DNA of 22,487 nucleotides from Flavobacteriales bacterium (lineage in GTDB: Bacteria > Bacteroidota > Bacteroidia > Flavobacteriales_D > Sanyastnellaceae): positions 1 to 22,487 of the forward strand of contig DQRJ01000012.1 of assembly GCA_015663855.1 (NCBI GenBank), read 5' to 3'. Made by a program: the position numbers and the translations under genes. The notes beneath the pieces are model-generated. The model saw nothing but the letters and a program-made list of their open reading frames with translations. It did not search any database and had not been told where the DNA came from. Positions 1 to 7,756 of this stretch are shown piece by piece (position 1 is the stretch's first letter; each line of letters starts with the position of its first letter).

Positions 1-221
1 TCACTTTCAACAATAGTCCCGAACTCCCATAAAACGAATAAGTTAATCGCCAAATGAATTCCGCTTCCATGTACTAAACCATGGGTTATAATTCTGTAGT
101 ACTCGTTGTTTTTAGCTACTTTATACGGTGAAAGGACAAGTTGCCTTATTACCTCTGGGCGTTTCATAGCGTATAGCGAAACAGCAGCTGTAACAATGAT
201 AATAGGGAGGAGAATTGTCAT
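1..221 (-). CDS. Rhomboid-family intramembrane serine protease, N-terminal fragment
   Basis: This is the first 73 residues of a gene that runs off the left edge. The reading begins MTILLPIIIV, a hydrophobic first membrane segment, and continues into HGLVHGSGIHLAINLFVLWE. That stretch matches the conserved rhomboid block with the H-x-x-x-N motif that helps form the oxyanion hole (family knowledge). The catalytic Ser and His lie beyond the window, so activity cannot be judged. Its ATG overlaps the stop of the upstream SnoaL-like gene by one base (TAATG), which suggests translational coupling in the ychF transcript. The call rests on this single motif plus hydrophobicity. A rhomboid pseudoprotease is the main alternative. 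Confidence 0.75.
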   Translation of the reverse strand, partial: MTILLPIIIVTAAVSLYAMKRPEVIRQLVLSPYKVAKNNEYYRIITHGLVHGSGIHLAINLFVLWEFGTIVES

Positions 222-652
222 TATTCACTGCTAGAATGGTCCGCAATAATTAACCACTCTCTTTTAATTTTATGCCAAACCAATGAGTACATCCCTCCAA
301 CGTCTTCGCCAAGTCGCCATTCTCCGACTAGAAGTGCGTAGTTGCGACCTAGAGGAGTCCAGGAGCGATTCGTGAAAACTAAGTGCCCCATAGATTCTTT
401 ATCGGGATATCCTTTTAAATATCTTTCTAACGTAGCATCGTAACCCGAAGTAACTCCACTCCCACCAATAAATAGTAAGTTGTCGGAATTCCAGTACCCC
501 AACATAAAGCCTTCTAAGTCACCAGCATTCCAAGATTCCTGTTGCCTGAACATTATGTTCGCTGCTGATTGGGGCATGCCGTCAACTTGGATTTGGCCTA
601 AAAGAGGAGCGAAACTTAGTGTGTAAAGTACTAGGGAAATTAGAGTTTTCAT
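221..652 (-). CDS. Secreted SnoaL-like / DUF4440 (NTF2-fold) protein
   Basis: This is a small protein of 143 residues with an N-terminal signal peptide (MKTLISLVLYTLSFAPLLGQ), so export to the periplasm is expected. The mature part resembles the NTF2-like DUF4440 family: an early helix with the typical WNAGDLEGF pattern, a middle strand around LLFIGGSG, and a final strand pair ending in EWLIIADHSSS. Such domains bind small molecules or serve as scaffolds, and no reaction can be assigned from sequence. I start at the ATG at 652 because the longer in-frame reading needs a TTG directly against the ychF stop and puts five polar residues before the signal peptide. It sits 15 bases after ychF and overlaps the rhomboid gene by one base, so the three probably share a transcript. 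Confidence 0.75.
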   Translation of the reverse strand: MKTLISLVLYTLSFAPLLGQIQVDGMPQSAANIMFRQQESWNAGDLEGFMLGYWNSDNLLFIGGSGVTSGYDATLERYLKGYPDKESMGHLVFTNRSWTPLGRNYALLVGEWRLGEDVGGMYSLVWHKIKREWLIIADHSSSE

Positions 653-667
653 AGGGTAAGTGGTCAA

Positions 668-1765
668 TTAAACGTTGAAACGGAAGTGCATGACATCACC
701 GTCTTTAACTATGTATTCTTTTCCTTCAACAGACATCTTTCCAGCATCTTTCACAGCGTTTTCTGATCCGTATGAAACGAAGTCTGCGTACGCGATAACC
801 TCCGCTCGTATGAATCCTTTTTCGAAGTCGGTATGAATAACCCCCGCTGCTTGTGGTGCTGTGGCGCCATTCTTTATAGTCCAGGCCCGAACTTCTTTTA
901 CACCAGCAGTGAAGTAGGTTTGGAGTTCGAGAAGTTCATATGCTTTACGAATAAGCTTAGCAACACCCGCTTCTTCTAGTCCTAAGTCTTGAAGAAACAT
1001 TGCTCTTTCTTCGAGGTCATCGAATTCTGCAATGTCCGATTCGATACCTGCACCGATAACCATTATTCCGGCATTCTCAGATTCAGCCATTTTTCTAACT
1101 AATTCAACGTAATCGTTGCCTGAAACAACACTTGCTTCATCGACATTGCATACGTATAGAACAGGCTTAGATGTGAGAAGCTGAAGCTCATTCATTAGAG
1201 GAATGTCAGAATCTTCCAGCTCGAGCTTCCTTGCGTTCTCTCCTTGAAGAAGAAGACTCTTCAGTCTATCGTAGAAATCTAACTCTTTAACTGCTGCCTT
1301 ATCTCCTGTTCGTGCAGCTTTACTTACTTTACCCCGCTTTGATTCTAGGCTTTCTAAGTCCTTCAGTTGAAGTTCCATATCAATAACTTCCTTATCGCGG
1401 ATAGGATCAATCGATCCGTCGACGTGTATAATGTTATCGTCATCAAAACATCTCAAAACGTGTAAAATAGCGTCCGTAGTTCTGATGTTGCCTAGGAATT
1501 TGTTGCCTAGCCCCTCCCCTTTACTTGCGCCCTTCACGAGCCCAGCGATATCCACTATCTCTACTGTAGTAGGTAAAATGTTTTGAGGCTGAACTAATTC
1601 AGCTAGCTTGTTCAATCGAGGGTCTGGCACGGTAATGACACCGAGGTTTGGTTCAATTGTGCAGAAAGGGAAATTAGCACTCTGAGCTTTAGCATTAGAG
1701 AGACAATTAAATAAAGTTGATTTGCCGACGTTCGGGAGGCCGACTATTCCACATTGTAATGCCAT
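668..1765 (-). CDS. ychF: Redox-regulated ATPase YchF (Obg-like)
   Basis: This is a universally conserved P-loop NTPase of 365 residues, close to the usual family length. The sequence shows the G1 loop GLPNVGKST at residues 9-17, the switch motif DIAGLVKGA, a coiled middle segment, and a C-terminal TGS domain ending in DGDVMHFRFNV. The G4 position reads NVDE instead of NKxD. This is the known family signature associated with ATP over GTP preference. YchF associates with ribosomes and is linked to stress responses (family knowledge). I chose the ATG at 1765 because it gives the conserved MALQCGIVGLPN start; an upstream TTG would add nine unconserved residues. A -7 promoter box lies about 25 bases upstream, and the divergent transketolase promoter shares the same intergenic region. 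Confidence 0.97.
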   Translation of the reverse strand: MALQCGIVGLPNVGKSTLFNCLSNAKAQSANFPFCTIEPNLGVITVPDPRLNKLAELVQPQNILPTTVEIVDIAGLVKGASKGEGLGNKFLGNIRTTDAILHVLRCFDDDNIIHVDGSIDPIRDKEVIDMELQLKDLESLESKRGKVSKAARTGDKAAVKELDFYDRLKSLLLQGENARKLELEDSDIPLMNELQLLTSKPVLYVCNVDEASVVSGNDYVELVRKMAESENAGIMVIGAGIESDIAEFDDLEERAMFLQDLGLEEAGVAKLIRKAYELLELQTYFTAGVKEVRAWTIKNGATAPQAAGVIHTDFEKGFIRAEVIAYADFVSYGSENAVKDAGKMSVEGKEYIVKDGDVMHFRFNV

Positions 1766-1789
1766 AGTATTATTCTTTCGTAAGGGCTG

Positions 1790-1797
1790 CAAAGGTA
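1790..1797 (-). promoter_or_regulatory. Bacteroidota-type -7 box for ychF
   Basis: On the minus strand the box reads TACCTTTG, an exact match to TAnnTTTG, and is followed by CAGCCC. It lies 24 bases before the chosen ychF ATG. The -33 box is weak: a TTTG occurs 24 bases upstream (1822-1825), slightly farther than usual. Confidence 0.6.
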
Positions 1798-1864
1798 GAT
1801 AACTAAACTCTCAACGACTTACAAAACTTTATCCACAGTTCTGCCCCACAAAACTTCTCTTAGG

Positions 1865-1872
1865 TACTTTTG
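1865..1872 (+). promoter_or_regulatory. Bacteroidota-type -7 box for the transketolase operon
   Basis: The box reads TACTTTTG, an exact TAnnTTTG match, followed by CG. It lies 31 bases before the first ATG of the transketolase N subunit. I see no clear -33 TTTG at the right distance. It is divergent from the ychF promoter in the same 138-base gap. Confidence 0.55.
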
Positions 1873-1903
1873 CGTTGCTTTATAACGTTATTCTAAAACA
1901 CTC

Positions 1904-2746
1904 ATGAGTATGCAAGCCTCTCCTACCATTTGTTCCCAAGTTCGTCGTGATATAGTACGCATGGTTCATGCCGTTTCATCTGGTCACCCAGGCGGATCTC
2001 TGGGATGTGTAGAATTATTCGTTAAACTATACTTTGATGTAATGAAGTTAGATGCGGAAAACTTTACTCTTGATGGTAAAGAAGAGGATTTATTCTTCTT
2101 GTCGAATGGGCACATTTCACCAGTTTGGTACAGCGTTCTTTCTAGACGTGGGTTCTTCCCCTTGAAGGAATTAGCCACTTTCCGTAAGCTGAATTCACGC
2201 GTTCAGGGTCATCCGGCTACTGAGGAGGGGCTTCCTGGCATCCGTGTTGCTTCTGGTTCGTTAGGTCAGGGCTTAAGTGTGGGTTTAGGTGCTGCTGAAA
2301 CTAAGAAGTTGGCAGGTGAGGATACTTGGATATACACTTTACACGGTGATGGTGAGATGCAAGAAGGCCAAATATGGGAAGCCGCTATGTATGCCGCACA
2401 CCGTAAAATAGACAATATCATCAGTTTTATAGACTGTAACGGTCAACAAATTGACGGATCTACCGAGGACGTTCTTTCTTTGAAAGATCTCGGTGCGAAG
2501 TGGTCTGCTTTCGGATGGCACGTAATAAAGTGCGACGGTCATAGTCTTGATGACTTAGGCAGTGCAATTGACGAAGCAAAGTCTCGCAGAGGTTCTGGCG
2601 TCCCTTGTATTGTTTTAATGAAAACAGTTATGGGTAAAGGCGTAGACTTCATGGAAGGAACTCACAAATGGCACGGAATTGCTCCTAATGATGAGCAACT
2701 TGCCGATGCTCTTTCTCAACTCGAAGAAACTCTAGGAGATTATTAA
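1904..2746 (+). CDS. tkt: Transketolase, N-terminal (thiamine diphosphate-binding) subunit
   Basis: This 280-residue protein corresponds to the PP domain of transketolase, which transfers two-carbon units between sugar phosphates in the cytoplasmic pentose phosphate pathway. Visible motifs are SGHPGG near residue 28, QGHP near 103, and the diphosphate/Mg motif GDGEMQEGQIWEAAMYAAH from 148, with the later Asn at 179. It stops where the Pyr domain would begin, and that domain is supplied by a separate gene at 4158. Split two-subunit transketolases are known in many bacteria and archaea. The start could be the ATG at 1904 or at 1910; both read into the same conserved helix. Three bases separate its stop from the VWA gene. 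Confidence 0.95.
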   Translation: MSMQASPTICSQVRRDIVRMVHAVSSGHPGGSLGCVELFVKLYFDVMKLDAENFTLDGKEEDLFFLSNGHISPVWYSVLSRRGFFPLKELATFRKLNSRVQGHPATEEGLPGIRVASGSLGQGLSVGLGAAETKKLAGEDTWIYTLHGDGEMQEGQIWEAAMYAAHRKIDNIISFIDCNGQQIDGSTEDVLSLKDLGAKWSAFGWHVIKCDGHSLDDLGSAIDEAKSRRGSGVPCIVLMKTVMGKGVDFMEGTHKWHGIAPNDEQLADALSQLEETLGDY

Positions 2747-2749
2747 ATA

Positions 2750-4165
2750 GTGTTCCTCGCCCCGAAATACATAAAGCTCAGTTTAATCGTGTTGTTTCTT
2801 CTCCCGGGAATTATTTCTGGGCAAGCAACACTAAGCTATGACTCAGACGATAAGATTGATGAGGGGCCTACAAGAATACTGTTCGTTTTTGACGCATCAA
2901 ATAGCATGAACGCTTTTTGGAGTGGGCAAAGAAAAATGGTACTTGCAACTAGATTGCTCTCTACATCACTTGAGTCTTTATACGGAGTACCTGATTTAGA
3001 ATTAGGACTGAGAGCTTATGGGCATGGTGTAAAACACGTTGAGGGGCATCAAGATTGTGACGATACAGAACTAATAGTCCCTATAAAAAAAGGAACTAAC
3101 TTAATTATCAAGCAAGAGTTAGGTCGATTAAGGGCGCAAGGAACGACACCGATTGCGAGATCTTTAGAAAGAGCCGCAGAAGACTTTCCAGAGTCGCCCG
3201 GACGAAATATTATTATCCTAATCACAGATGGAATTGAGGCTTGTGATGAAGACCCCTGTGCGGTTAGTCGTATGCTTCAGGCAAAAGGAATTGTAGTAAA
3301 GCCATTTATTATAGGTATAGGTCTTGAAGACAAGTTTAAGGAATCATTGAGATGTGTAGGTAATTTCTATGATGCTGCTGATCCTGAGACCTTTGAGATG
3401 GTTCTTGATTTGGTCTTAGAACAAGCACTTCATAACACTACTGTTGAGGTGAACCTACTTGATGAACATGGGGAGCCGACTGTTACGAATGTGCCTTTGA
3501 GTTTTACTGATCTTCGTGCTGGCACACATCATCCTCAAGTGATTCACACACTGGGATATATGAATTCCACAGATACTTTCTATTTGGATCCTATTCCCAC
3601 TTATAAATTAAGCCTGCATACACTTCCTGTACGGGGGATGGACTCGATTCATTTGGCTCCCGGCAGGCATAATATTATCTCTGTTCCAGATATGTCGCAG
3701 GGCATGATAACACCCGAGTTCCCTAATTCTCGTAGAAACAACTATGGAAAGGTGAGTGTTGACGTCTTTGAAAGTGGTGAATGCTATCCCTTTTACTCTA
3801 TGATTGTGGGGTCTAGCGCTCAACTTATTACGGGCACTTATGATTTACTTTTTCATACAGTTCCCTTAACTCGTATTGAAAACGTTGAGGTTTCGACTGA
3901 AAGTCCTACATCTGTAATGATAGCTTCACCTGGAAATTTAATGCTGCAATCCTCAGCTCCTGGGTTTGGGAGTATTGTTGACGCAAAAACCTTGGAGCAT
4001 GTTATTCAATTCCCTAACGGTAACCCATCAGGTAGTTATACAATGCAGCCTGGCAATTATACTGTGATTTTCAGAGCACGCGGTGCGCGTTCTTCTAAAT
4101 ATAGCATTCAATCCACTTTTACTATTAAATCGGGGTCAACCCTTAATTTGAATCTCCATGACTGA
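2750..4165 (+). CDS. Exported von Willebrand factor A (VWA) domain protein
   Basis: This is a 471-residue protein read from a GTG three bases after the transketolase N stop. Residues 1-24 form a signal peptide (hydrophobic core LSLIVLFLLPGI, then SG-Q) with no lipobox, so it is probably periplasmic or secreted. A VWA domain spans about residues 42-225 with a complete metal-ion-dependent adhesion site: DASNS at 48-52, the Thr in GTTPIA near 132, and the Asp in TDGIE at 160. Cysteines at 103, 165, 170 and 202 could form disulfides outside the cytoplasm. Residues 230-471 are beta-rich with no domain I recognise. The gene lies between the two transketolase subunit genes and overlaps the second by eight bases, so co-transcription is very likely. 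Its function and any link to sugar metabolism are unknown. Confidence 0.85.
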   Translation: MFLAPKYIKLSLIVLFLLPGIISGQATLSYDSDDKIDEGPTRILFVFDASNSMNAFWSGQRKMVLATRLLSTSLESLYGVPDLELGLRAYGHGVKHVEGHQDCDDTELIVPIKKGTNLIIKQELGRLRAQGTTPIARSLERAAEDFPESPGRNIIILITDGIEACDEDPCAVSRMLQAKGIVVKPFIIGIGLEDKFKESLRCVGNFYDAADPETFEMVLDLVLEQALHNTTVEVNLLDEHGEPTVTNVPLSFTDLRAGTHHPQVIHTLGYMNSTDTFYLDPIPTYKLSLHTLPVRGMDSIHLAPGRHNIISVPDMSQGMITPEFPNSRRNNYGKVSVDVFESGECYPFYSMIVGSSAQLITGTYDLLFHTVPLTRIENVEVSTESPTSVMIASPGNLMLQSSAPGFGSIVDAKTLEHVIQFPNGNPSGSYTMQPGNYTVIFRARGARSSKYSIQSTFTIKSGSTLNLNLHD

Positions 4166-5126
4166 TTCTTCTCTATTCATCACATTAAATCCTACCGATT
4201 CTAAAGACACAAGAAGTGGCTTCGGTGCTGGGTTACTCGAGTTAGGAACGACACACCCTGACGTAGTAGCACTTTGTGCAGATCTTACTGGCTCTCTGAA
4301 AATGGGGGACTTTAGGGATGCTCACCCTGAGAGATTTTTCCAAGTAGGAATCGCTGAAGCGAATATGATGAGTATGGCTGCTGGAATGACTATTGGTGGC
4401 AAGATTCCATTCACAGGTACGTTTGCGAATTTCTCTACTGGTAGAGTTTATGACCAAATACGTCAATCCATTGCTTACAGTGAGAAAAACGTGAAAATAT
4501 GTGCTTCCCACGCCGGGCTTACTCTCGGAGAAGATGGAGCGACACACCAAATACTTGAGGATATCGGGATGATGAAGATGCTCCCGAACATGACCGTAAT
4601 TTGCCCCGCTGATTACGAGCAAACTCGTCAAGCTACATTAGCCATTGCCGATATTGAAGGACCAGTTTACTTGAGGTTTGGCCGTCCGAAGCTTCCTGTT
4701 TTCTATAATGAGAGTGCTCCATTTGAAATCGGAAAAGCGCAGAAGTTAATGAGCGGAGATGATGTTACGATTATTGCTACGGGCTATATGGTTTGGGAGG
4801 CTGTTAAAGCAGCTCTTACTCTTAAAGATCAAGGAATTAATGCCGATGTGATAAATATGCACACCATTAAGCCTCTTGACGCTGCTGCAATTATCGAAAG
4901 TGCAACTCGTACGGGCAAGGTTGTAACTGCGGAGGAGCACCAAAGACTAGGTGGACTTGGAGGTTCAGTAGCTCAAGTACTAGCGGAAAACATCCCGACT
5001 CCTATGAGAATGGTCGCTGTTCAAGATCGCTTCGGTGAAAGTGGAACCCCAACTCAATTAATGGAGAAATACGGGCTTACTGCTGATGCTATTGTAGCTA
5101 GGTCTTTAGAGCTTATAGCACTTTAA
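4158..5126 (+). CDS. tkt: Transketolase, C-terminal (Pyr and C domain) subunit
   Basis: This 322-residue partner of the subunit at 1904 carries the pyrimidine-binding domain and the C-terminal domain. Visible features are the catalytic Glu that activates thiamine diphosphate (GIAEANMMSMAAG, E68), the TFANFSTGR stretch, SHAGLTLGEDGATHQ, and the typical late EEHQRLGGLGG segment. It pairs with the N subunit to form an active transketolase (family knowledge). Its ATG lies inside the end of the VWA gene (ATGACTGA, eight-base overlap), pointing to translational coupling. Its stop overlaps the stop of the convergent dapA gene, so no intrinsic terminator can fit between them. Confidence 0.95.
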   Translation: MTDSSLFITLNPTDSKDTRSGFGAGLLELGTTHPDVVALCADLTGSLKMGDFRDAHPERFFQVGIAEANMMSMAAGMTIGGKIPFTGTFANFSTGRVYDQIRQSIAYSEKNVKICASHAGLTLGEDGATHQILEDIGMMKMLPNMTVICPADYEQTRQATLAIADIEGPVYLRFGRPKLPVFYNESAPFEIGKAQKLMSGDDVTIIATGYMVWEAVKAALTLKDQGINADVINMHTIKPLDAAAIIESATRTGKVVTAEEHQRLGGLGGSVAQVLAENIPTPMRMVAVQDRFGESGTPTQLMEKYGLTADAIVARSLELIAL

Positions 5127-6013
5127 ACTGGAGTTACATCTAACTCAGCAACAAGTGAGTATATCTCGTTTTTCAATTCTTTAGAAGCAGAAACTAACGG
5201 TAGTCTTACGTAATCCTCACAGATATTTAGGTGCTGTAACATCGCCTTGATTCCGGCAGGGTTGCCTTCCTTAAATATTGCTTTAATAACGGAAGTAAGT
5301 TCTAAATGTGTGTGCCGCGCTTCGTTTAGCTGTCCAAATAACGCTTGATGTACCATTTGGCCAAACATATCTGGCAAAGCATTTCCTATCACAGAAATAA
5401 CTCCATCTCCTCCTCCTGCTATGATTGCAAGAGTCAAAGCGTCATCGCCAGAGAATACTTGAAAGTCATTCGAGGGGCGGTTTTTAAGAATATAATCAAC
5501 TTGGCCTAAGTCTCCACTCGCTTCTTTAACCGCTATGATATTCTTATGCTCAGCTAGTTTAACAGTAGAAGATGCTTCAAGGTTACAAGCTGTTCTCGAT
5601 GGAACATTGTATAAAATAACAGGCTTTGAAGACGCATCAGCAACTGCAGTGAAATGTGCAATCAGCCCTTCTTGTGTAGGTTTATTATAATGTGGACAAG
5701 CGCTCAGTACTGCTTCGACCCCATTGAGGTCGAAAGCCCCTATCCTTCTACATAGTGCTGCAGTATCATTACCCGCTAAACCTACAACTACAGGGAGTCG
5801 TTTTGCGTTTACCTCAAGAATAAAGTCAAGCACACGTCTCTGCTCCTCCTCTGATAAAGTTGGAGTTTCAGCTGTTGTGCCTAATACTACGAGAAAGTCA
5901 CATGATCCATTCACTAAATGCTCTGTCAACTTCTGCAAAGCTGGGTAATCGACTGCGCCTTTAGAATTGAATGGTGTTACCATCGCCACGCCTAAACCAT
6001 TTAATATACTCAT
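5123..6013 (-). CDS. dapA: 4-hydroxy-tetrahydrodipicolinate synthase
   Basis: This enzyme condenses pyruvate with aspartate semialdehyde, the first committed step of the diaminopimelate/lysine pathway in the cytoplasm. At 296 residues it has normal family length. Key residues are visible: the Thr pair in GTTAETPT (46-47), Tyr135 in YNVPSRTACN, the substrate-binding Arg140, and the Schiff-base Lys163 in AVKEASGD. It is the second gene after DUF6913, with one base between them, so they probably form one operon read from the promoter near 6605. Its stop (5123-5125) overlaps the stop of the convergent transketolase C subunit (5124-5126). Confidence 0.97.
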   Translation of the reverse strand: MSILNGLGVAMVTPFNSKGAVDYPALQKLTEHLVNGSCDFLVVLGTTAETPTLSEEEQRRVLDFILEVNAKRLPVVVGLAGNDTAALCRRIGAFDLNGVEAVLSACPHYNKPTQEGLIAHFTAVADASSKPVILYNVPSRTACNLEASSTVKLAEHKNIIAVKEASGDLGQVDYILKNRPSNDFQVFSGDDALTLAIIAGGGDGVISVIGNALPDMFGQMVHQALFGQLNEARHTHLELTSVIKAIFKEGNPAGIKAMLQHLNICEDYVRLPLVSASKELKNEIYSLVAELDVTPV

Positions 6014-6014
6014 C

Positions 6015-6596
6015 TTACTGGATGTTTGCTTCAGTTATAAAATGAAACGTTCTTTCTGTATGTTCTTTCCAAATAGCAATATCATCAACTTCTTCCTCTT
6101 CCTCATCATTATTTTCTCTTAAGGCCAAACCAATTATAATATCGTAATCCTTAGAAAACTCCGCTTGCTCAGGCCCGACTTTCATCTTCGCATTAGAAGA
6201 ACGCAAAACATATTTTAATGGTAAAATAGGGCTTATTTCTAAATCTATTAAAATATCAAATTCCGAATCCACAAAAGCTTGCACCTCATTAACAGGTTTT
6301 CCGTACCAGTTAAGATCAGACTTGCAGAAGTAACCACTATTTAGCTTTTTAACAAGCCAACCCGGAGCCTCTTTAGATTCTTTATTTACATACGATAACA
6401 TAGAAACGTTCCTCACGCCTAATTCGTCTTTAAGATGTTTCGCTAAATCCTTTATTGTACTATAAAAATTATGATCTCTTTCAAGATAAATAATTCCCAC
6501 ACTTTCAGCATTGCGCAAATTACAACTCTTCGGCTCCCTCATTTCCGCAGAAACTCGAGATAAATAAAAATGCCCTATGCGTTCTTTCCAATTCAC
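6015..6596 (-). CDS. DUF6913 family protein
   Basis: This is an uncharacterised Bacteroidota family protein of 193 residues if read from the GTG at 6596. The sequence has the family's landmarks as I know them: NAESVGIIYLERD early, DLNWYGKP in the middle, then FDILIDLEISPILPLKYVLR and KVGPEQAEFSKDYDIIIGL. The end is very acidic (NNDEEEEEVDD). No signal peptide or membrane segment is seen, so it is likely cytoplasmic. It lies one base upstream of dapA. The start is uncertain. A GTG at 6653 would run through a good promoter box at 6602-6609; the GTG at 6596 lies five bases after that box; an ATG at 6545 is also possible. No function is assigned. Confidence 0.8.
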   Translation of the reverse strand: MNWKERIGHFYLSRVSAEMREPKSCNLRNAESVGIIYLERDHNFYSTIKDLAKHLKDELGVRNVSMLSYVNKESKEAPGWLVKKLNSGYFCKSDLNWYGKPVNEVQAFVDSEFDILIDLEISPILPLKYVLRSSNAKMKVGPEQAEFSKDYDIIIGLALRENNDEEEEEVDDIAIWKEHTERTFHFITEANIQ

Positions 6597-6601
6597 TTCC
6601 A

Positions 6602-6609
6602 CAAAGATA
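6602..6609 (-). promoter_or_regulatory. Bacteroidota-type -7 box for DUF6913-dapA
   Basis: On the minus strand the box reads TATCTTTG, an exact TAnnTTTG match. It lies inside the longest possible DUF6913 reading frame, which argues that translation starts downstream of it. The GTG at 6596 follows after only five bases, so the message would be nearly leaderless. Confidence 0.5.
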
Positions 6610-6642
6610 ATTCCAGATGTCAAGTATGGCACGATTGATGCG

Positions 6643-6650
6643 TACTTTTC
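6643..6650 (+). promoter_or_regulatory. Possible -7 box for the LPP20-like lipoprotein gene
   Basis: The sequence TACTTTTC matches TAnnTTTG at seven of eight positions and lies 14 bases before the lipoprotein ATG. There is no clear -33 box. The same TACTTTTC octamer occurs before the SPOR protein gene at 20212-20219. Confidence 0.3.
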
Positions 6651-6664
6651 CACAAATAATTACC

Positions 6665-7204
6665 ATGAAAACTTTAGCTCCAATAATACTAGCTCTTTTA
6701 GTCACTTTTTCGATGGGCTGCTCTTCAAATTTGGGTACCCAAGTGAAAGAACCTTTTTCAGGAAAGTCTTATATGTCTAACGCTAGATATTTCAGGTCTA
6801 CAGGTAAAGGTGTTAGCAATAGAGACCAAATAGCCAAGTCTAAAGCCGTGATGGAAGCTCATAAAGCTCTAGCACAACAAGTCCAAACGTCTATAAATGT
6901 AGTCGCAGATAATTATATTAAAGATGTTCAGGGCGCTCATGTTAACGAGGCGATTGAACGATTCGAGAGCTTAACTCGTGAAATTACGAGTACTACTATT
7001 GGAGACCTTAGAGAAATCGGCTCGAAGAAATATCTACGAGAAGACGGGAGCTACGCAGTCTATGTCGCTGTAGAAATCAAGAAGGCGGCGATGTTTCGTT
7101 TCCTAAAGAAAAAAGCAAAATCTGACGCTAAAATTGACCCTTTAGTACGAACACAGATCATAAACATGTGCGATCAAGAAATCGAACGACTTGAGGCTGA
7201 GTAA
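6665..7204 (+). CDS. LPP20-like lipoprotein
   Basis: This is a 179-residue lipoprotein. The signal peptide MKTLAPIILALLVTFSMGC ends in a lipobox with the lipidated Cys at residue 19, so it should be membrane-anchored in the envelope. The mature part resembles the LPP20 family: RYFRSTGKGVSNRDQIAKSK, a long alanine-rich helix with ALAQQVQTSI, a TREITSTTIGDL segment, and a final strand with YAVYVAVEI. The C-terminus is lysine-rich, then acidic. The family's role is poorly known. I start at the ATG at 6665 because the upstream in-frame ATG gives residues that do not fit a signal peptide and would collide with the divergent DUF6913 promoter. It is convergent with msrA, 15 bases away. Confidence 0.8.
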   Translation: MKTLAPIILALLVTFSMGCSSNLGTQVKEPFSGKSYMSNARYFRSTGKGVSNRDQIAKSKAVMEAHKALAQQVQTSINVVADNYIKDVQGAHVNEAIERFESLTREITSTTIGDLREIGSKKYLREDGSYAVYVAVEIKKAAMFRFLKKKAKSDAKIDPLVRTQIINMCDQEIERLEAE

Positions 7205-7219
7205 CGGATAATTGATTTA

Positions 7220-7756
7220 CTAAGACTTTAATATCATTCTGAACTTCTCTCTAAACTTTGAAAGTTTAGGGGCAATCACTGCACTACAGTAAGGTGCGTC
7301 AGAATTAGCTGAAAAGTAGTTTTTGTGATAATCTTCTGCTAGATAAAAATCATCTAATTCTACTACTTCTGTTACTACCGGAGAATTGTATATCCCTGTA
7401 GCATTAACTGCGTTTATTGCTGTTTCAGCAAGTTCTCTTTGAGATGTAGAATTATACAAGACCACAGACCTGTAATGTGTGCCTACATCATTGCCTTGTC
7501 TGTTAACTGTGGTGGGATCATGAGTAGCAAAAAACACCTCATATAACTCAACAACATCAATAACATTAGGATCAAAGGTTATTCTAATAACTTCCGCATG
7601 ACCAGTAGTTCCCGTACAAACTTCGTGATATGTAGGGTTTTTTGTTTCCCCACCCGCATAGCCTGGCTCGAGTTTCACAACACCTCGTACTTCGGCGAAT
7701 ATTGCTTCAATACACCAAAAACAACCTCCTCCAAATACTATACTGGTATATTCCAT
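7220..7756 (-). CDS. msrA: Peptide-methionine (S)-S-oxide reductase
   Basis: MsrA reduces the S epimer of methionine sulfoxide in free and protein-bound methionine. The 178-residue sequence carries the catalytic motif GGGCFWC with Cys12, followed by GYAGG, TGHAEVIRITFDP, the FFATHDPTT segment and LAEDYHKNYF. A likely resolving Cys lies near the C-terminus in APYCSAVI. There is no signal peptide, so it is cytoplasmic. Its start lies 19 bases inside the end of ilvE, so the two are probably co-transcribed and translationally coupled. No MsrB domain is fused. Confidence 0.96.
   Translation of the reverse strand: MEYTSIVFGGGCFWCIEAIFAEVRGVVKLEPGYAGGETKNPTYHEVCTGTTGHAEVIRITFDPNVIDVVELYEVFFATHDPTTVNRQGNDVGTHYRSVVLYNSTSQRELAETAINAVNATGIYNSPVVTEVVELDDFYLAEDYHKNYFSANSDAPYCSAVIAPKLSKFREKFRMILKS

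Noticed and set aside
1766..1903. A riboswitch or small RNA in the ychF-transketolase gap
   Set aside because: The gap is 138 bases and is largely accounted for by two divergent promoters. I see no stable stem or known riboswitch core.
4242..4631. Minus-strand frame of 129 codons within transketolase C
   Set aside because: It is antisense to a conserved enzyme domain with no motif or promoter of its own.
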